DNA of 64,000 nt from Saksenaea vasiformis B4078 (taxonomy: Eukaryota > Mucoromycota > Mucoromycetes > Mucorales > Saksenaeaceae): positions 1 to 64,000 of the forward strand of contig JNDT01002350.1 of assembly GCA_000697055.1 (NCBI GenBank), in the 5' to 3' direction. The notes below the pieces were generated by a model that was not told where the DNA came from, searched no databases, and saw only the letters and a list, made by a program, of their open reading frames with translations. Within the stretch, counting starts at the first letter, position 1. Every line of letters begins with the position of its first letter. This document shows, in pieces, positions 24,038 through 37,177 of this stretch. A program made the position numbers and the translations under genes.

Positions 24038-25198
24038 ATGTTGTTACCCAGTTTGTCGAGACAATGGGCTACCGCTGCTACGCGTGTGGCCGTTCATGGT
24101 TTTAGACAGGTGCAGCCAACTGTTGCACTTAAACCTTCATTTGTCAATGTCTCCAAACATGGTGCGTAAAAAAGAAAAAGAAGAAAGTGATTGTAGGATC
24201 CTGACAAAGCGACAAAAGCTAGAGTGAGAGCATTTGCCACGGAAGCTACTTCATTTCAGGAGACTGTTCAAGCCAAATACGCCGAAAAATTAAAAAAGGC
24301 AGCAGAACGGTGAGCTAACCGTAAGAAAGCAAACACGACATGGGACTGAATACTTTGAGCAGCGAAGGCCTTACTGTCGAAGAATTGAAGGCGAAAGTTA
24401 GAGAGCAAACAGTAAAGCAACCCAAACAACCAGCCAAGCAGGCCAATGTAGCAAAGACGACAGCTGCAGCAACTAAAGCATCCTCTCCTGCTGTCACCAA
24501 GGCAGCAGAAACTGTGACAGAAAAGGCTAAACAACCCTACGACTCATCTGCCCCTGTAAAGATTCTTACAAATCCGTCACACATTCGGCTTACACGTGTT
24601 GTAGACATTGGATAAAATCGTAAAACTGGAGCTCCTTGAACAACACGACGTGGAAACGATTACTCAGATTTGGACGGAGTACCATGCTGGTAAAGATTGC
24701 ATCACAGCTGTGATCCCCAGCGAAACCTACAATACGCTGTATAAACGTAGTCAACAGTATCCTATGGTAAGAGAGAGAGAGAGAGAGAAAAAAAGAAAAG
24801 AAAGACATCTAAATATTTTTAACCATCCGTATTAGTTTATTGTGCCAATGCCCCGGGAGACAGGTGTTGAGTTTTTCCTTATGCAGTTCAGTTTCCATCA
24901 ATGCCATTTCACATCCTTATTGGAGTACAAGACCAAGGGTACGGAGGCAAGGCCATTCCTGACGATTACGCATTTCCCAGAATTGGCCAAGTCTAAAGGC
25001 ATTGTGTTGATGAAGGGAGAGATCGCGGATAAACCTCGCATGATCGATGCTCAGAATGCTCAATTTTTGGCTTTCGCTCTGCAACAGTTCTATGTTACAG
25101 GAGGAGAAAGCAAACTGAAACTCGTGGAGAAGTTCCATCGCGCTCCGCAAGAGTTTGATTATCAGCATTTGATAGACGAGATGGAAAAAGTAGTTTAG
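24038..25198 (+). CDS. ATP11: ATP synthase F1-complex assembly factor 1 (Atp11)
   Basis: Atp11 is a mitochondrial matrix chaperone that protects the F1 beta subunit until the hexamer forms. Five exons, 24038-24161, 24225-24309, 24363-24555, 24605-24766 and 24836-25198, join in phase to give 308 residues. The N-terminus (MLLPSLSRQWATAATRVAV) is a typical presequence. A helical, Lys/Gln/Ala-rich region follows. The conserved family core begins with TLDKIVKLELLEQHDVE, ITQIWTEYHAGKD and runs through FIVPMPRETGVEFFLMQF to FLTITHFPELAKSKGIVLM. The fourth intron starts within a GA microsatellite right after the GTAA donor. The second exon's acceptor was chosen to keep frame; the junction at 24224/24225 is the least certain. 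Confidence 0.9.
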
Positions 25199-25396
25199 AA
25201 CACTCTCACCTCTAATATAAAATCATTATGCATTGCGCGCTCTCTCTCTCTCTGTATGTGTAGATCTCTTGATCTGATACAGAAGGCGCAATCAATAATG
25301 GATAGACAAAAGAATATACAGATTTATATACAACTTTATTTCGATTTCAACATTTAACAGTTTTTCTTTTTTCAATATGCAAAAGAAGGATAGGCT
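25199..25396. other. Convergent 3' gap between ATP11 and the CsbD-like gene
   Basis: A 198-base interval without a gene. It contains a CT-dinucleotide run near 25241-25252 and A/T-rich sequence suitable for both 3' ends. Confidence 0.5.
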
Positions 25397-25690
25397 TTAC
25401 GAGTTCCATTTCTTCTGGGCTTCGCCGGCCATGTCTTGTGCTTTGCCCTGAGCAGAACCTGTTTGGTCACCGGTGAGACTGCCCATTGCGTCGTTCACTT
25501 TTCCTTTCACTTGGTTTGCCAAACCAGAAAGGTAGCCTTGAGCCTTAGCAGCCATCTCTTCAGTTTGGCCTCCTGCATTTTGGGCTTTGCCTTCGCCTTG
25601 CATACGCTCATTGCCGAGCATATTACCAGCAGACTCCTTGGCTTTGCCGACACCTTGGTCCCACTTTCCGCTTGTCTTTGATGGATCCAT
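25397..25690 (-). CDS. CsbD-family general stress protein
   Basis: This is a single exon of 97 residues. The sequence is low in hydrophobic residues and consists of amphipathic helix repeats of the CsbD type: KWDQGVGKAKESAGNMLGN and QVKGKVNDAMGSLTGD, ending AQDMAGEAQKKW. In fungi and bacteria such proteins are induced by stress or stationary phase; the molecular role is not established. It converges with ATP11, with 198 bases between the stops. The T-rich stretch at 25720-25750 is its leader. Confidence 0.88.
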   Translation of the reverse strand: MDPSKTSGKWDQGVGKAKESAGNMLGNERMQGEGKAQNAGGQTEEMAAKAQGYLSGLANQVKGKVNDAMGSLTGDQTGSAQGKAQDMAGEAQKKWNS

Positions 25691-25785
25691 TACGATAGAG
25701 TTTTGATATCTTTAATTATATTTTTTTTCTCGTTTTCTTGCTGCCTTTTTATAACTTCGCGTCGTTCGGGGACTAGTGAGACTTT

Positions 25786-26997
25786 CTATGACGATATCTT
25801 GTTTCGCACGAGCTTATCCAACCGGACTTGTTCCTCAGTCGAACATTGCAAAAGTGTCGATAGGATAGGTATGAGCTGTGACTAAAAGAATGCATGAAAA
25901 TTTCGTCAAGGTTTCAGCAACTCTGGGGAACTTACACGTGTCTGCTTCCGCTCCAAAAATTTCAACAAGACGTTTTTCAAGTACTCTACATTAAGAGCGT
26001 CATCTTGACCCTGTTGCGCTTTACGCAGTTCTTCTCGCAAAGTCTAAGGCTCATGTTTTAATAAAGGAAATTTACATCCTATTGACATGTTCTTTTTTTT
26101 CTTTACCTTGTTGACACTTTTCAGGTTATTCTCGCGGATTCTAGCCTGCTCTATTTCATTTTGCTGATCGTGAAATACCTTGTATGCAGCCTATATCGAG
26201 TAAGAAAATCTGACACCCCGATCTCTCTTTCTTGGCTTTTTTACCAGTTTGGTTTCTAGTTGATAATGTTTCTCCCGCAATTCCGCCCGATCTTTTTCAC
26301 TGTCATCGAGTTTCGTCAGAAGGTCAGTGACTTGCGATTGATACCGATCTTCTATTTCTTGCAGCTTGGCCTTGTGATCGTCTGCTGGTGGTGGTGGTGG
26401 TGTAGGTACTGCCACAGGCTCCGATAGAACTTGATAGGATTTTTGACGCCAGCGTTCAACTTCACGTTCCAGACCTTGGACTTTCGCTTCTGCCTGTTCC
26501 AGTCCACTTTCAGAATCCTTCCAGCGTTGTTCTAAAATTTCGGACCGTTCTTGTTCCGCCAACAAGGTTTGACGCGTCGATTCATGTTCCTGCTCAAGTT
26601 TTTTAAATTTTTCCGATAGATTCTGCTGGTCGGCAGTAAGGGAGGCCACCTTGCCGAGAGCCTCTTGTAACTCCGCGTTCAATTTCTCGTTCTGCGTCTT
26701 CTCATCACCAGCCAGTAATCTGTCAACCTGCTGCGGATCAAGCGTGCTTAATTTCGCGGCCAAGTTAGCAATGATGGTGCATCGTTCATCATTGTCGCCT
26801 TGCACTTTTGTAAAGTCTTTTAGAGTGGTTTGTGCTTTTTGTAGTTCTTGTCGCGTTTGTTCTGCTTGTTCCATAAAATGAAGAACATTCTTTTTAGATT
26901 CTTCTCTTTCTAAGCGTAGTTCTTCGTTCTCATTCTTAAGACGCGCAATCTGTTCTAATAACTTTTGCTTAGTGTTCTGTTTCTTATTATTCGTCAT
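25786..26997 (-). CDS. Golgin with C-terminal GRIP domain
   Basis: Four exons, 26997-26245, 26190-26107, 26043-25936 and 25881-25786, join in phase to give 346 residues. Almost the whole protein is coiled coil (residues about 5-285), broken by a Pro-rich hinge (VPTPPPPPADD, near residue 200). The last 50 residues hold a GRIP domain: NVEYLKNVLLKFLE with the Tyr that docks on Arl1-GTP, and the second helix IPILSTLLQCSTEEQ. GRIP domains target proteins to the trans-Golgi, where they tether vesicles. It is shorter than yeast Imh1 or human golgin-245. I infer a trans-Golgi tether recruited by Arl1. Confidence 0.88.
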
Positions 26998-27283
26998 GGT
27001 GAACTAAGAATGCAGAAGAGCCGTAGTTGAAACAAAAATTAAATTAAAAAAAAAGGGGGGGAGTTTAATCAAAAGGACTGGCGTTTGAATGGAAAGGGAC
27101 GAAACAATGGCTGTTCGCTGAGTGTGAGAGAGAGAGTAGCAGCGTTCCTTTTTTCCCCCGCTCAGACTGCGGGCACTATGTATAACTCCCCAATAGAAAT
27201 TATGGACTTCGCGAAATACTCAGCAGATTTGCAAAGAGATAAAGAACAGCAAAGATTTTACTGATTGATTGATTGATACAAGA

Positions 27284-27496
27284 CTAGTTCTTCTTTTCAG
27301 CCTTCTCATTACGGTCGGCAGCAGACATGGCTCTGGCTTTAAAGTCTTGATTGGTGTTGTTCTTGTCAGCACTCGACTGGATACGTTGAGCAGCCTCTTT
27401 GGTCATTGGGGTACCAGAAGTCTGAAGCATTTGCATTTAGTCATCGTGTCATTAGGAATCCTACTACTCAACCTTTTCGTCAGATGGGTTAGGCAT
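27284..27496 (-). CDS. Small hydrophilic stress-type protein
   Basis: Two exons, 27496-27473 (8 codons) and 27421-27284, give 53 residues. The core PMTKEAAQRIQSSADKNN followed by DFKARAMSAADRN resembles the short seed-maturation-protein (SMP)-like repeat found in small fungal proteins, with the motif 'AA.RIQS' and 'F..RA.SA.DRN'. It has no hydrophobic segment or cysteine. It shares a 180-base divergent promoter with the gene at 27677. The donor GTTGAG is slightly off consensus. Function is unknown; a role in desiccation or stress tolerance would be a guess from the name of the domain. Confidence 0.7.
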
Positions 27497-27676
27497 TTTT
27501 AACAGTAAAGAGACGAAGAGCAGCAAAGATTTCAGGATATATATACTGATTTGATAATCACAAGACGTAGTTTGACATCTTCCCATGAAGTCAGAACAAG
27601 AAAAAAAGAAAATTCACGGAACCCATCTCCGCACAGCTGACCACAGCTGAGCCTCCCAAATAATGAAACTTCTCAA

Positions 27677-28211
27677 ATGGCTTCAGCGTTTCCTGCTCAT
27701 GACAAGGATCCATTCTACGCATCATCCCATGCCGAGGACTCATTACCTAGCATGACCTCTGACGACATGTCAAGCACAAGACCACAAGTACCTCGCTGGG
27801 AGATTGAAACCACAGAGGAAGTCAATGACAGACATAAAGCTATTCGAGCTCTAGGTAAGGACACCAGACATAAACAATCTATCTCAGTTCTAAAATAAAT
27901 ATTAAAAAAAAAGAGGCAAAGTTGCAGCGAGTAAAGCAACAAGAAGCGGTTTATCCGGCACAAGGTCAAGTGAATTAACTTGAGTTTATGGTCAAATTAA
28001 AAAAAATGAAATTTTAGTATCACCACAGGTGGACGATTATCCTCATCATGATGAAGAAGAACAAGAATATGAAACGGAGGATGAAGATGAAGAGGGATTG
28101 CATTTACTATGGAAAGATCGTGGAGGAAATAGACAACGACAAAAGCTGGAACAACAGTACACGTGGCGCTGGGCTTGCATACCACGATGGTGCCCATGCT
28201 GTTTTCAATGA
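27677..28211 (+). CDS. Hypothetical acidic protein with Trp/Cys-rich C-terminus
   Basis: Three exons, 27677-27854, 27914-27964 and 28018-28211, join in phase to give 140 residues. I do not recognise the family. The N-terminal 45 residues are Ser/Asp-rich; a short predicted helix follows (VNDRHKAIRALEAKLQRVKQ), then a strongly acidic run (DEEEQEYETEDEDEEG), then a basic helix and the end WACIPRWCPCCFQ. The CPCC-like end could carry lipid (palmitoylation) or metal; this is inference. An alternative splice reading after the second exon gives a basic, Met/Lys-rich tail that looks unnatural, so I prefer the acidic frame. The gene may be longer than shown. Confidence 0.5.
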
Positions 28212-31200
28212 CAGTGGTTATTCTTTCATGAAACCTGTAACACGTTAACTATCTACTTTGACGCGTCTCTATTTGATATATGTGCACACGCTGCGTGTTT
28301 CAAGACTTTGCGAAGTTTTGACGGAAAGTTTTTCCACAAAGGTTGGCATAAGGTTACTTTCAGATCCAAGATGCAATCAAGTCTTATGCTTTTGAGGATC
28401 TATCAGTTATCACGCGACTTATGGCATGGTCTGAAGTTGTCATTTACTGTCAATGTAATTGGCACTAGCTCTCAAAATTTGGGAGGAAAAGAAGACAGAA
28501 AAAAAATGTGAAAGCTACAAATGGTGCACAGAACGGTTATAACCGAAGAAGTTTCTTGTAAGAGTGCATTGCCACCTAAGTGATTTGACATTTTCTTCAA
28601 AAACGCGGTATTTATCGCTGCAGGTCTTATAGATTTATCTGTAATGGATGACCCTTTGCATCAGAAGCCGTTGCTGAGGGAAGCGATGGTAAATCCTGTG
28701 GCTAGATCATGATGCATATCGTACACGATGTGTGCCACTAGTGGTCTGCTGCGGGTCTGTGATGATAAAGGAATCTTTACGCAAGTTCTAGTGTTCTCAG
28801 TCAATCGGAGTATCGGTCACGTCAAGATGAGTGAAGCAATAGTCTTAATCCCATCATTGCATAGCAAGTAGTGCTGGAATCCGTCTTTTAGTTTCCTTTC
28901 TGCAACCTTTCATTCAAAAAAAAAAGCCCATAAAAATAGTGGGCTGAGCCTCGGCGCTCGCTAAACTGATCGAGTATGGACTAAGGCCAAATCTAAAGTG
29001 AAGTGTTTGCGGCCTGTAGAGCATCTCACATCTGAGAATGCTCGACCCGAAACCTTTGGCAAGAAGAATGATCAGGAACCGCTTCCGTTTTCAGTTGTAC
29101 CTAACAGATTTCCAAGCGATACGCGTTCAACATATAATGGCTTTGACGAATCAATAGGAAACAATCGCCACACAGGCCCTTTTGCTGTAGCCGCATTCTG
29201 GAAGAAAAAACATGCATATGCATTGAAGTAACTAGTGAATGTCGTATGCTACAAGCGTTTCTCAGGCTGACCCTCAAATTGAGTGATCATCGATACATTG
29301 ATGAAGACATCTGATTCACGCAAATGTTTGTTTCTGCGTGATTTGTGTACGATTTTACACAGGCTTTAGCTTATTTAGTGTGAACTTCAAATGAACTGTT
29401 TAATGAGAAGCTTCTTTTTCCCGTGTAGTCTGATTCTGATGTCTTGATATAGAGATATATTTCTTTGTCTGATACGAAAAGATGTTTTCAGATAACAGTA
29501 GGATGTGTATTCAAAGAAAGGCGTGAATCATCTTCACGTCTGCGGCTCCCTTCTCTTAAATGTGCTCGGTAAGGATTTCAATTCACTACATTTATAAGAT
29601 TATTCATTTCTTCTGGTTGTCCATTTAGACTGCATGACCTATTCCGAACTGTCTTGGCTGCGTGTAACTTTTGTTCACCACTTAAGCAAGTAAATGTTGT
29701 CACTCATTTTTTTTTTGTCAATGGTGGACGTACCCTTAGTGTGACTAAATATAGGATGCCATCTTAGCGTAGAGGAACCTTCAGTAAGCCGCATCCTGAG
29801 AAGCGCAGAGCGATGAGGATTGAAGGGGAGTAGACGCTTAGAGAAGAATCCTTTTGTGATAAATGCGTTATCGGATGCATGATGCTTCCTTCTTTACGGA
29901 GTTACTGGATACATGCCCATCCATTTCCATTCTACATCCTGAGGCAACTTATCCTGCTTCAGATAAAACATGTTATTTATCATACTAAAAAAAGTTTCAT
30001 CGAATAGACATTATGAATTCCAGGCTTCGGTAAGGAATGTTATAAGCCAAAAGAACAAAGTTTTTGTGACATTCGTAACGGTGATGCAGTTGCCCTTGTC
30101 CATCACAATGGGAGGAGGAATGGCCTCCTGCACCGCATCCTTGGACTTTTGTGCAGGTAACTGTATCCTAGAAGGAGGAGCACACAAAAATCTTCAAGTT
30201 TGATCAAAGGAGAAACGAAGTTCCATACCACTGAAGTCTACCCTCCTATTTCTCAGTGTCATGAACCCTGACGACAGAGAAGAAAAAAATCGGGTATCGA
30301 TCTTTAGGTTCTGCAATCGATTAAGATCCACTGTTTATATGTGGTGCGGCTTTTATCAAATTGCTGTGCAACGGCTTGTCGCTATATTTACCTTATCTTT
30401 GAAATACGCGCCTCGTGTCAATTAGGATACGAAAATAAAGCGTACGGTTGCATGTGGCAACATTGAAAAGCGGTAATGTCTCATTTTGATGTCATTCAAA
30501 TTCTGGGCTTTGCGATACCCACGGACCCTGAGAGTTTGCGATCGTTTAATTTAAGGGCGCCAAAAGAGAAAAAAAAAAGACCCCTAACACAGTAATAGAA
30601 GGCGTTGCGCAAAAACCGTTACAAATTACAATAGATCATTGTGGCTATGCCATAAAGTGTTAAAGCGAGCAAAAAATCGCAGGATTAATCATCTGCCGCC
30701 TGGGAAACCGGACTATTTAAGAGCGCTATGCATTTTGGTGACCGACAGTGACAAAAGGGACAGCAGTTACACTGAAGATGTCTTGGGGGTTTCTTTGCTT
30801 TGCAAAGCCCACCCTTTAGAAATCGTCTACATTTATCCGATTGCCTGCCGTCATCGTTTTGTTTCTTTCCATGCGGAGCAGTTTTGATCGGATAATCAAT
30901 CGTCTATTTAAAATAGCGGCAATCAATGAATTGACTGCAGCATTGAGATGTTTGTTGTTGTTGATGATGATGATGATGAATAGCATCCCATCGATCCAAA
31001 CAACTAACAAATAAAAGTGGCGTCTCATGTCATGAGTGAACGATCTTCTATTTGTAGACAAAACGACATCTTTTTTTTTTCTTTTTTTACTGCATGTTGC
31101 TATCCAGAAATGATCTTGGTAAAACATGGCTGCATCCCGTTGAATAGGTCCAAGCATTCTTTAGATGTGCCTAGCGCGGTGAAGAAGGGGGAAGGAAAGG

Positions 31201-31502
31201 CATAGGCACGTTTCTTTGTAGGACGCGTTATTTCTTTTTCTCTCTCTCTTTTTCTTTTTCTTTTTAATAGCAAGTGAGGTGATGTTGTTCATTTTCCGTT
31301 TGGCAGTTGCGACCTGGCCCTTTCTGCAACATTGATGGATGAGCGTTTCAAACGAAACCCAGATGGTTTGCGGAGTAGTTAATCTATATTTGTACACATT
31401 GGCCTTTTTTAAACAAACCTTATCTGACTGGTCAAAAAGGGCCCCTTGCCTCTTTTTTTTTCTTTCTCTTTTCATTGCAAAAAAAAAAAAAGGTTCTAAT
31501 TC
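28212..31502. other. Long gene-free stretch
   Basis: No exon chain or recognisable domain is visible on either strand. A small hairpin (AGCCCA/TGGGCT, 28925-28945) follows an A-run. From 31060 to 31500 the sequence becomes very rich in T and C runs, which fits a promoter and leader for the bZIP gene at 31503. Confidence 0.45.
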
Positions 31503-33360
31503 ATGTCTTCATCACAATCGCCTCGTATCAAGCCAGATCCTGCTTTGCAAGAAGAACAGGATGATCTAATGATGTCGTATCTCAATACGGATTGTATGTC
31601 CAATGACGGTCCGTGGCTGGATCACCCACCTTCTCCTCCTTATTCCACTTCATCGGATATGGGTGTCTCTGTTCAATCACCTCCAGAACCAATTATACAA
31701 GATCCTGTCCTACCAGAGTGGTACCCTGTACCTGCAGAAGCACCGGGCATACCACCTGAGTTCTTGGGATTCCCATTCATCTTGCCTCATCTGCAGTATA
31801 TGTCGGCTCAGACGACGACGACGACACCACCAACAACAACAATGCTCTATCCCACGTCAGCCCCACAACCACCTTCACCCGGTCCTTCCTCAACGTCGTC
31901 GTATTCCTCATCCTCCGATTCTGAACAGCCGAAGCGCAAGCGCGGCCGAAAGAAACGCGATTCCGTTTCACCTGCCCAACCATCTCCGCCACCGATCGCA
32001 CCTGCTCCGACAAAGCCCTCCACCACGTTGGCCATTCCCCCTGTCAAGCTAGAACCTATTGAGGTACAACCACAACGTCAGACACCGCCACCAGCACAGC
32101 ATCAAGTACAAGAACAAGCATCCGATATGGACTCACAAAAAGCAGCTGCGTTGGCAAAACGGCAAGAACGATTGATTAAAAATCGCGCAGCCGCCCTCCT
32201 GTCACGCAAACGAAAACGCGAACATTTAACAGCACTTGAAGAACAAAAAGAATCTCTTTCACGAGAAAATGAAGTCTTAAAATCACGCGTGTTGGCGCTC
32301 GAAACTCAAATGGAATCGCTTAGAAAGGAAAATGAAGAACTTACACAACGCCTTTCTCTATCACCAACGCCGCCGCCGCCGCTGCCGCCCGCCACCAAAT
32401 CATCAAAAAATGCAAAAGCAACCGGCATGGTACTCATGGTAAGGAAAAGAAAAGAAAAAACATGTGTGTGAGTTTGAGACACAGATCATCAGAGCTGATA
32501 ATTTGACACATTAGATGATATTGTTCTCGTTTGCCCTATTTTCATTACCAACTGCCCAAAACAGTAATCACCGACTTACAGTGGGTGGCACAAAACAAAT
32601 TCCTTTATTATCAAGGTAAGCAAACCTCCCCCCTTTTTTTCACTAAAAAAAAAAATTCTGACTCACCCCCTGCAGTTCTTCCGATACACCTCCTTTCGGA
32701 ATCGGAACACCTATGCTAGACCCACCTGTAGACGAACATTCTTCCTCACCATCCTCCTCATCCTCCTCCTCCTTCTCCTCCTCTTCTTCTTCTGCCGATC
32801 TAGTGCTTTTAGAACCTGTACGGTCCCGTGCATTGCAGACATGGATCAAAGACCATCTTCATCGTGTGACGTCGGATGAAGAAGATGAAGAACAACAAGA
32901 AGAACAAAAAGAAAATGCTGGACTTGTACGCTGGTCGTCCTCTTCCTCCTCCGCTTTGGCGTCGCGCCCCATCTATTTGTATTCCCACGAATTCTCTCAG
33001 GTTGCACCTGTACACACCAATACATCTATGCCCATCAATAACAACAACAAGAATCACCCGGAAGACCAACGACAACGGCATGAACCTGTTCTCTCCTTGA
33101 TCTCCCCCTATGGAGAGAAAAAACGCGAATTCCTGCAGATTGATGTACAGGTGCTGAGATCACAGGTCATCGATGGTCAATTGCTTGCATTGGAGCAATG
33201 CGCCTTTGCAGATACATTGTTGGATGACATGAAACAAGACTTGCTGGGCAAAGCTGATAATTCATCCAACTTGAAACAGACAAAAAGGTTAAAAAAAGAT
33301 CATCGACGAAAACGCGTCGGTGAGGAACGCTCAAGAAAAGTAGCCAGAGTCGTATTGTAG
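31503..33360 (+). CDS. Membrane-tethered bZIP transcription factor (ATF6/CREB3-like architecture)
   Basis: Three exons, 31503-32438, 32515-32615 and 32676-33360, join in phase to give 573 residues. The N-terminal 210 residues are acidic, then Pro/Ser-rich: a likely activation region with a basic patch (KRKRGRKKR). The basic region at about 215-240 has the bZIP signature NxxxxxxxR (NRAAALLSRKRKREHL) and continues into a leucine zipper to about 290. At about 308-327, across the first intron, there is one hydrophobic segment (GMVLMMILFSFALFSLP). About 245 residues follow, with poly-Ser runs and a conserved-looking block (RPIYLYSHEFSQVAP, then EKKREFLQIDVQVLRSQVI). This order matches ER-anchored bZIP factors released by proteolysis under stress. 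The single membrane segment is inferred from hydrophobicity. The gene converges with the Rogdi gene. Confidence 0.85.
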
Positions 33361-33374
33361 ATAGAGAGACAGAC

Positions 33375-33376
<2 letters not shown>

Positions 33377-33404
<28 letters not shown>
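33377..33404 (+). repeat. (AG)n microsatellite
   Basis: About 14 AG units lie just after the bZIP stop codon, in its 3' untranslated region. Confidence 0.9.
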
Positions 33405-33410
<6 letters not shown>

Positions 33411-33838
33411 ATGCATATTCATTCTTGTAATTAATTTTTTAAAGAAACAAGATATGAGGACTGGTCCAACCAAAAAACTTCCTCCCCCCCCCTTTACATA
33501 CAGGACTGCTCAAACAAAGACCAATTCGTTGCATGATTTTCCCATTTTTTGTTGCTGTCGTTGTTGTTATTCTCTGCGTTCCAATAAGGGAAGCAGTCGG
33601 CGGATGATAAAGGATGAGAAATGTATATACAAATACAAATCGTTTAGTTACCCAGAGTGCAAACTATTCCTTGGATTGACGCAAAATAGACCTCTTCTCA
33701 CTGCAAAGACGCATCACTTTCCAGTACTAAATTTATTCAACTTGAGCGTAAAAGGATATCGAGTTGACGCAAACATTTATCCCAAATCCAGTTATTCACA
33801 GTATTCCGAATATAGGGAATGTAGCGTTTTGATTACTA
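33405..33838. other. Convergent 3' gap between the bZIP and Rogdi/RAV2 genes
   Basis: I see no gene. The interval holds the 3' ends of both genes. An open frame on the plus strand that covers part of it overlaps the last Rogdi exon and is not supported. Confidence 0.45.
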
Positions 33839-35162
33839 TCATGCTTCAATCTGTAGCAACATTTGCTTGTAGGCTTGACATAATTCGCGTGTCAATTTAA
33901 GTGAGGATTTCAAGTTGGTTAGCATAGGTGATTGTGTTTGTGTCCGCGCTTCATCGATAATACTTGCTGTTTTGTCCTTGTAAGTACTTTAAGCTCGTCA
34001 AGGATAACAAGAATGCAAGTGAGATAATAGTAAAAAATAAAAATAAAAAAAGGATACACATGTGGATGGTTATCTTTGCCAAGATGATGATGGTGTCGAT
34101 TGTAGTCCAATGCAAAGACATTACATACAATATAGACATCATGAATGCAAAATTCAATCACTAGATCTTGTTTGAGAGGTGGACTAAAAAACTTAGGAGA
34201 AAAAATATGAGATTTCTTTGCTAGTTTGTCCATCCAATTGTTGTTTTTACCTTTGGATGGCACACTTTGTACGGAAATAAAGAGGCTTCATCTGGGTAAT
34301 CAAACGCAAGATGCATACGATCAACATATTGACATAGATCTTCGAGAAGCTTTTTGAATTAAAATAAGAGTGTGTCAGATTAAGGATGACTAGTGTGATC
34401 ATGATTTACCTCCACTGCTGCCTGTTTTGAAAAAGGTGTTGTAAACGCTTGTAGACGTTTTGTAGCTAGAGCAATGTAATTCTTTCCTTGCTGTGCCTAG
34501 AATATGCTTTCCATTTGTTTCCTTTAACTACCAGATCCCAGTTTCGTTCTACCTGTTCCAGAAAATAGGGTGTCGCGGATGTAATGGTAGCTTTCATAGG
34601 CGTTTCTTGATGATAATTAGGAAGTTTGATTTGGAGTTCCTAAAAGTCAATGTATTGGGATAACAAGAAACCAATTATGATAAGCTAGTACCGCTTTATT
34701 GATATGGCATCCGGTCAGGGTGAGGAAACCCTTGATGGTATCGTTTCTTTTTTTTTTTTTCCGGCATCAAGCTCGATTAGCGGTGTTCGAAGCGGGAAGC
34801 GTTTAAAAACCTACTGAGTCGTGGAGAGAGGGAGAGCATCGGTTTTTTCTATTCCATCATCAGTCCATGTCGCCGTACTACTCCATGACAAACTGACCTT
34901 GCGTTGATAGAATACTTAGACTTGTCTAAGGAAAAACGAAAAGCATTGATGTCTCGTCATTATATATCTTTCTCTGTGTGTCTCTTTACTGTTCAATCGT
35001 ACCTCTAACTGTGTTCGTAATCGTTGCAACATGGGCGGCATCACATCATGAAGTAACCATTCACGCTGTAAAATCTGCTTTTTTTTTTTCGTTTGAATTG
35101 CATGTTATGAATGCATCGCATCAAGAACGTACGGCGGTTTCGATTTCCTCTTTGGTGTGCAT
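33839..35162 (-). CDS. RAV2: Rogdi/RAV2-type subunit of the RAVE (V-ATPase assembly) complex
   Basis: Nine small exons on the minus strand, 35162-35133, 35065-35003, 34897-34815, 34746-34692, 34639-34553, 34496-34410, 34349-34251, 34191-34060 and 33976-33839, join in phase to give 257 residues. Family marks are EWLLHDVMPPMLQRLRTQLE near the start, GFLTLTGCHINKAELQIKLP with a paired HQ, an AQQ-helix, LLEDLCQYVDRMHLAF with FP, and FSPPLKQDLVIEFCIHDVYI. The C-terminal helix ends ELCQAYKQMLLQIEA. Rogdi/Rav2 proteins help load V1 onto Vo of the vacuolar ATPase. The gene is easy to miss because no exon exceeds 140 bases. The junctions near 34897 and 34060 are the least certain. CSN5 starts 500 bases away on the other strand. 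Confidence 0.82.
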
Positions 35163-35661
35163 AAGTGGAAGAAGAAGAGGGTTCAAGTCACACGCTACCG
35201 CCCTTCTTTTTTTTTTTTTTCTCCACAGCGGTGGTCATTTCCATTGACAAAAGATACTGCTATTTTTTATCCATAAAGAAAGCAAGGTACGCCAAAAAAA
35301 AATTAATAAATAGCTAAATATATAAGCGTAACTTGAGGATGAGTTAGTCTGTTGCACTTGTAATTCATGCATTAAAAGCTATCTGGAGAAATAGAAGAAA
35401 AAGGCCCATCTTTTAATGCAATCAGACGCGCTGTGGCATTGTAATTTCTGAGGCCCTAATCTAACATGGATTGATTCCATGCGGTGTACTTGTAGGACGG
35501 AAGCTTCAGGATCATGCGCCTTTTCACGCCGAACACTGCTGCTGCTGCAACTTAGCATCGGGGTTTAAACCAAGTCTACCGGTTTTGTGACGAGGCGAAC
35601 TGGATTGTCAGTTTCCTGTCCGCGCTGCCAAAAAAAAAGGGCATAAACCATTCAGAAAACC
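35163..35661. promoter_or_regulatory. Divergent promoter region between Rogdi/RAV2 and CSN5
   Basis: This 500-base gap separates two genes transcribed away from each other, so it must hold both promoters. It contains long T- and A-runs and no open frame of note. Confidence 0.5.

Positions 35662-37177
<1,516 letters not shown>

Noticed and set aside
28925..28945. Hairpin AGCCCA/TGGGCT after an A-run
   Set aside because: The stem is only six pairs and no gene ends nearby; such hairpins occur by chance.
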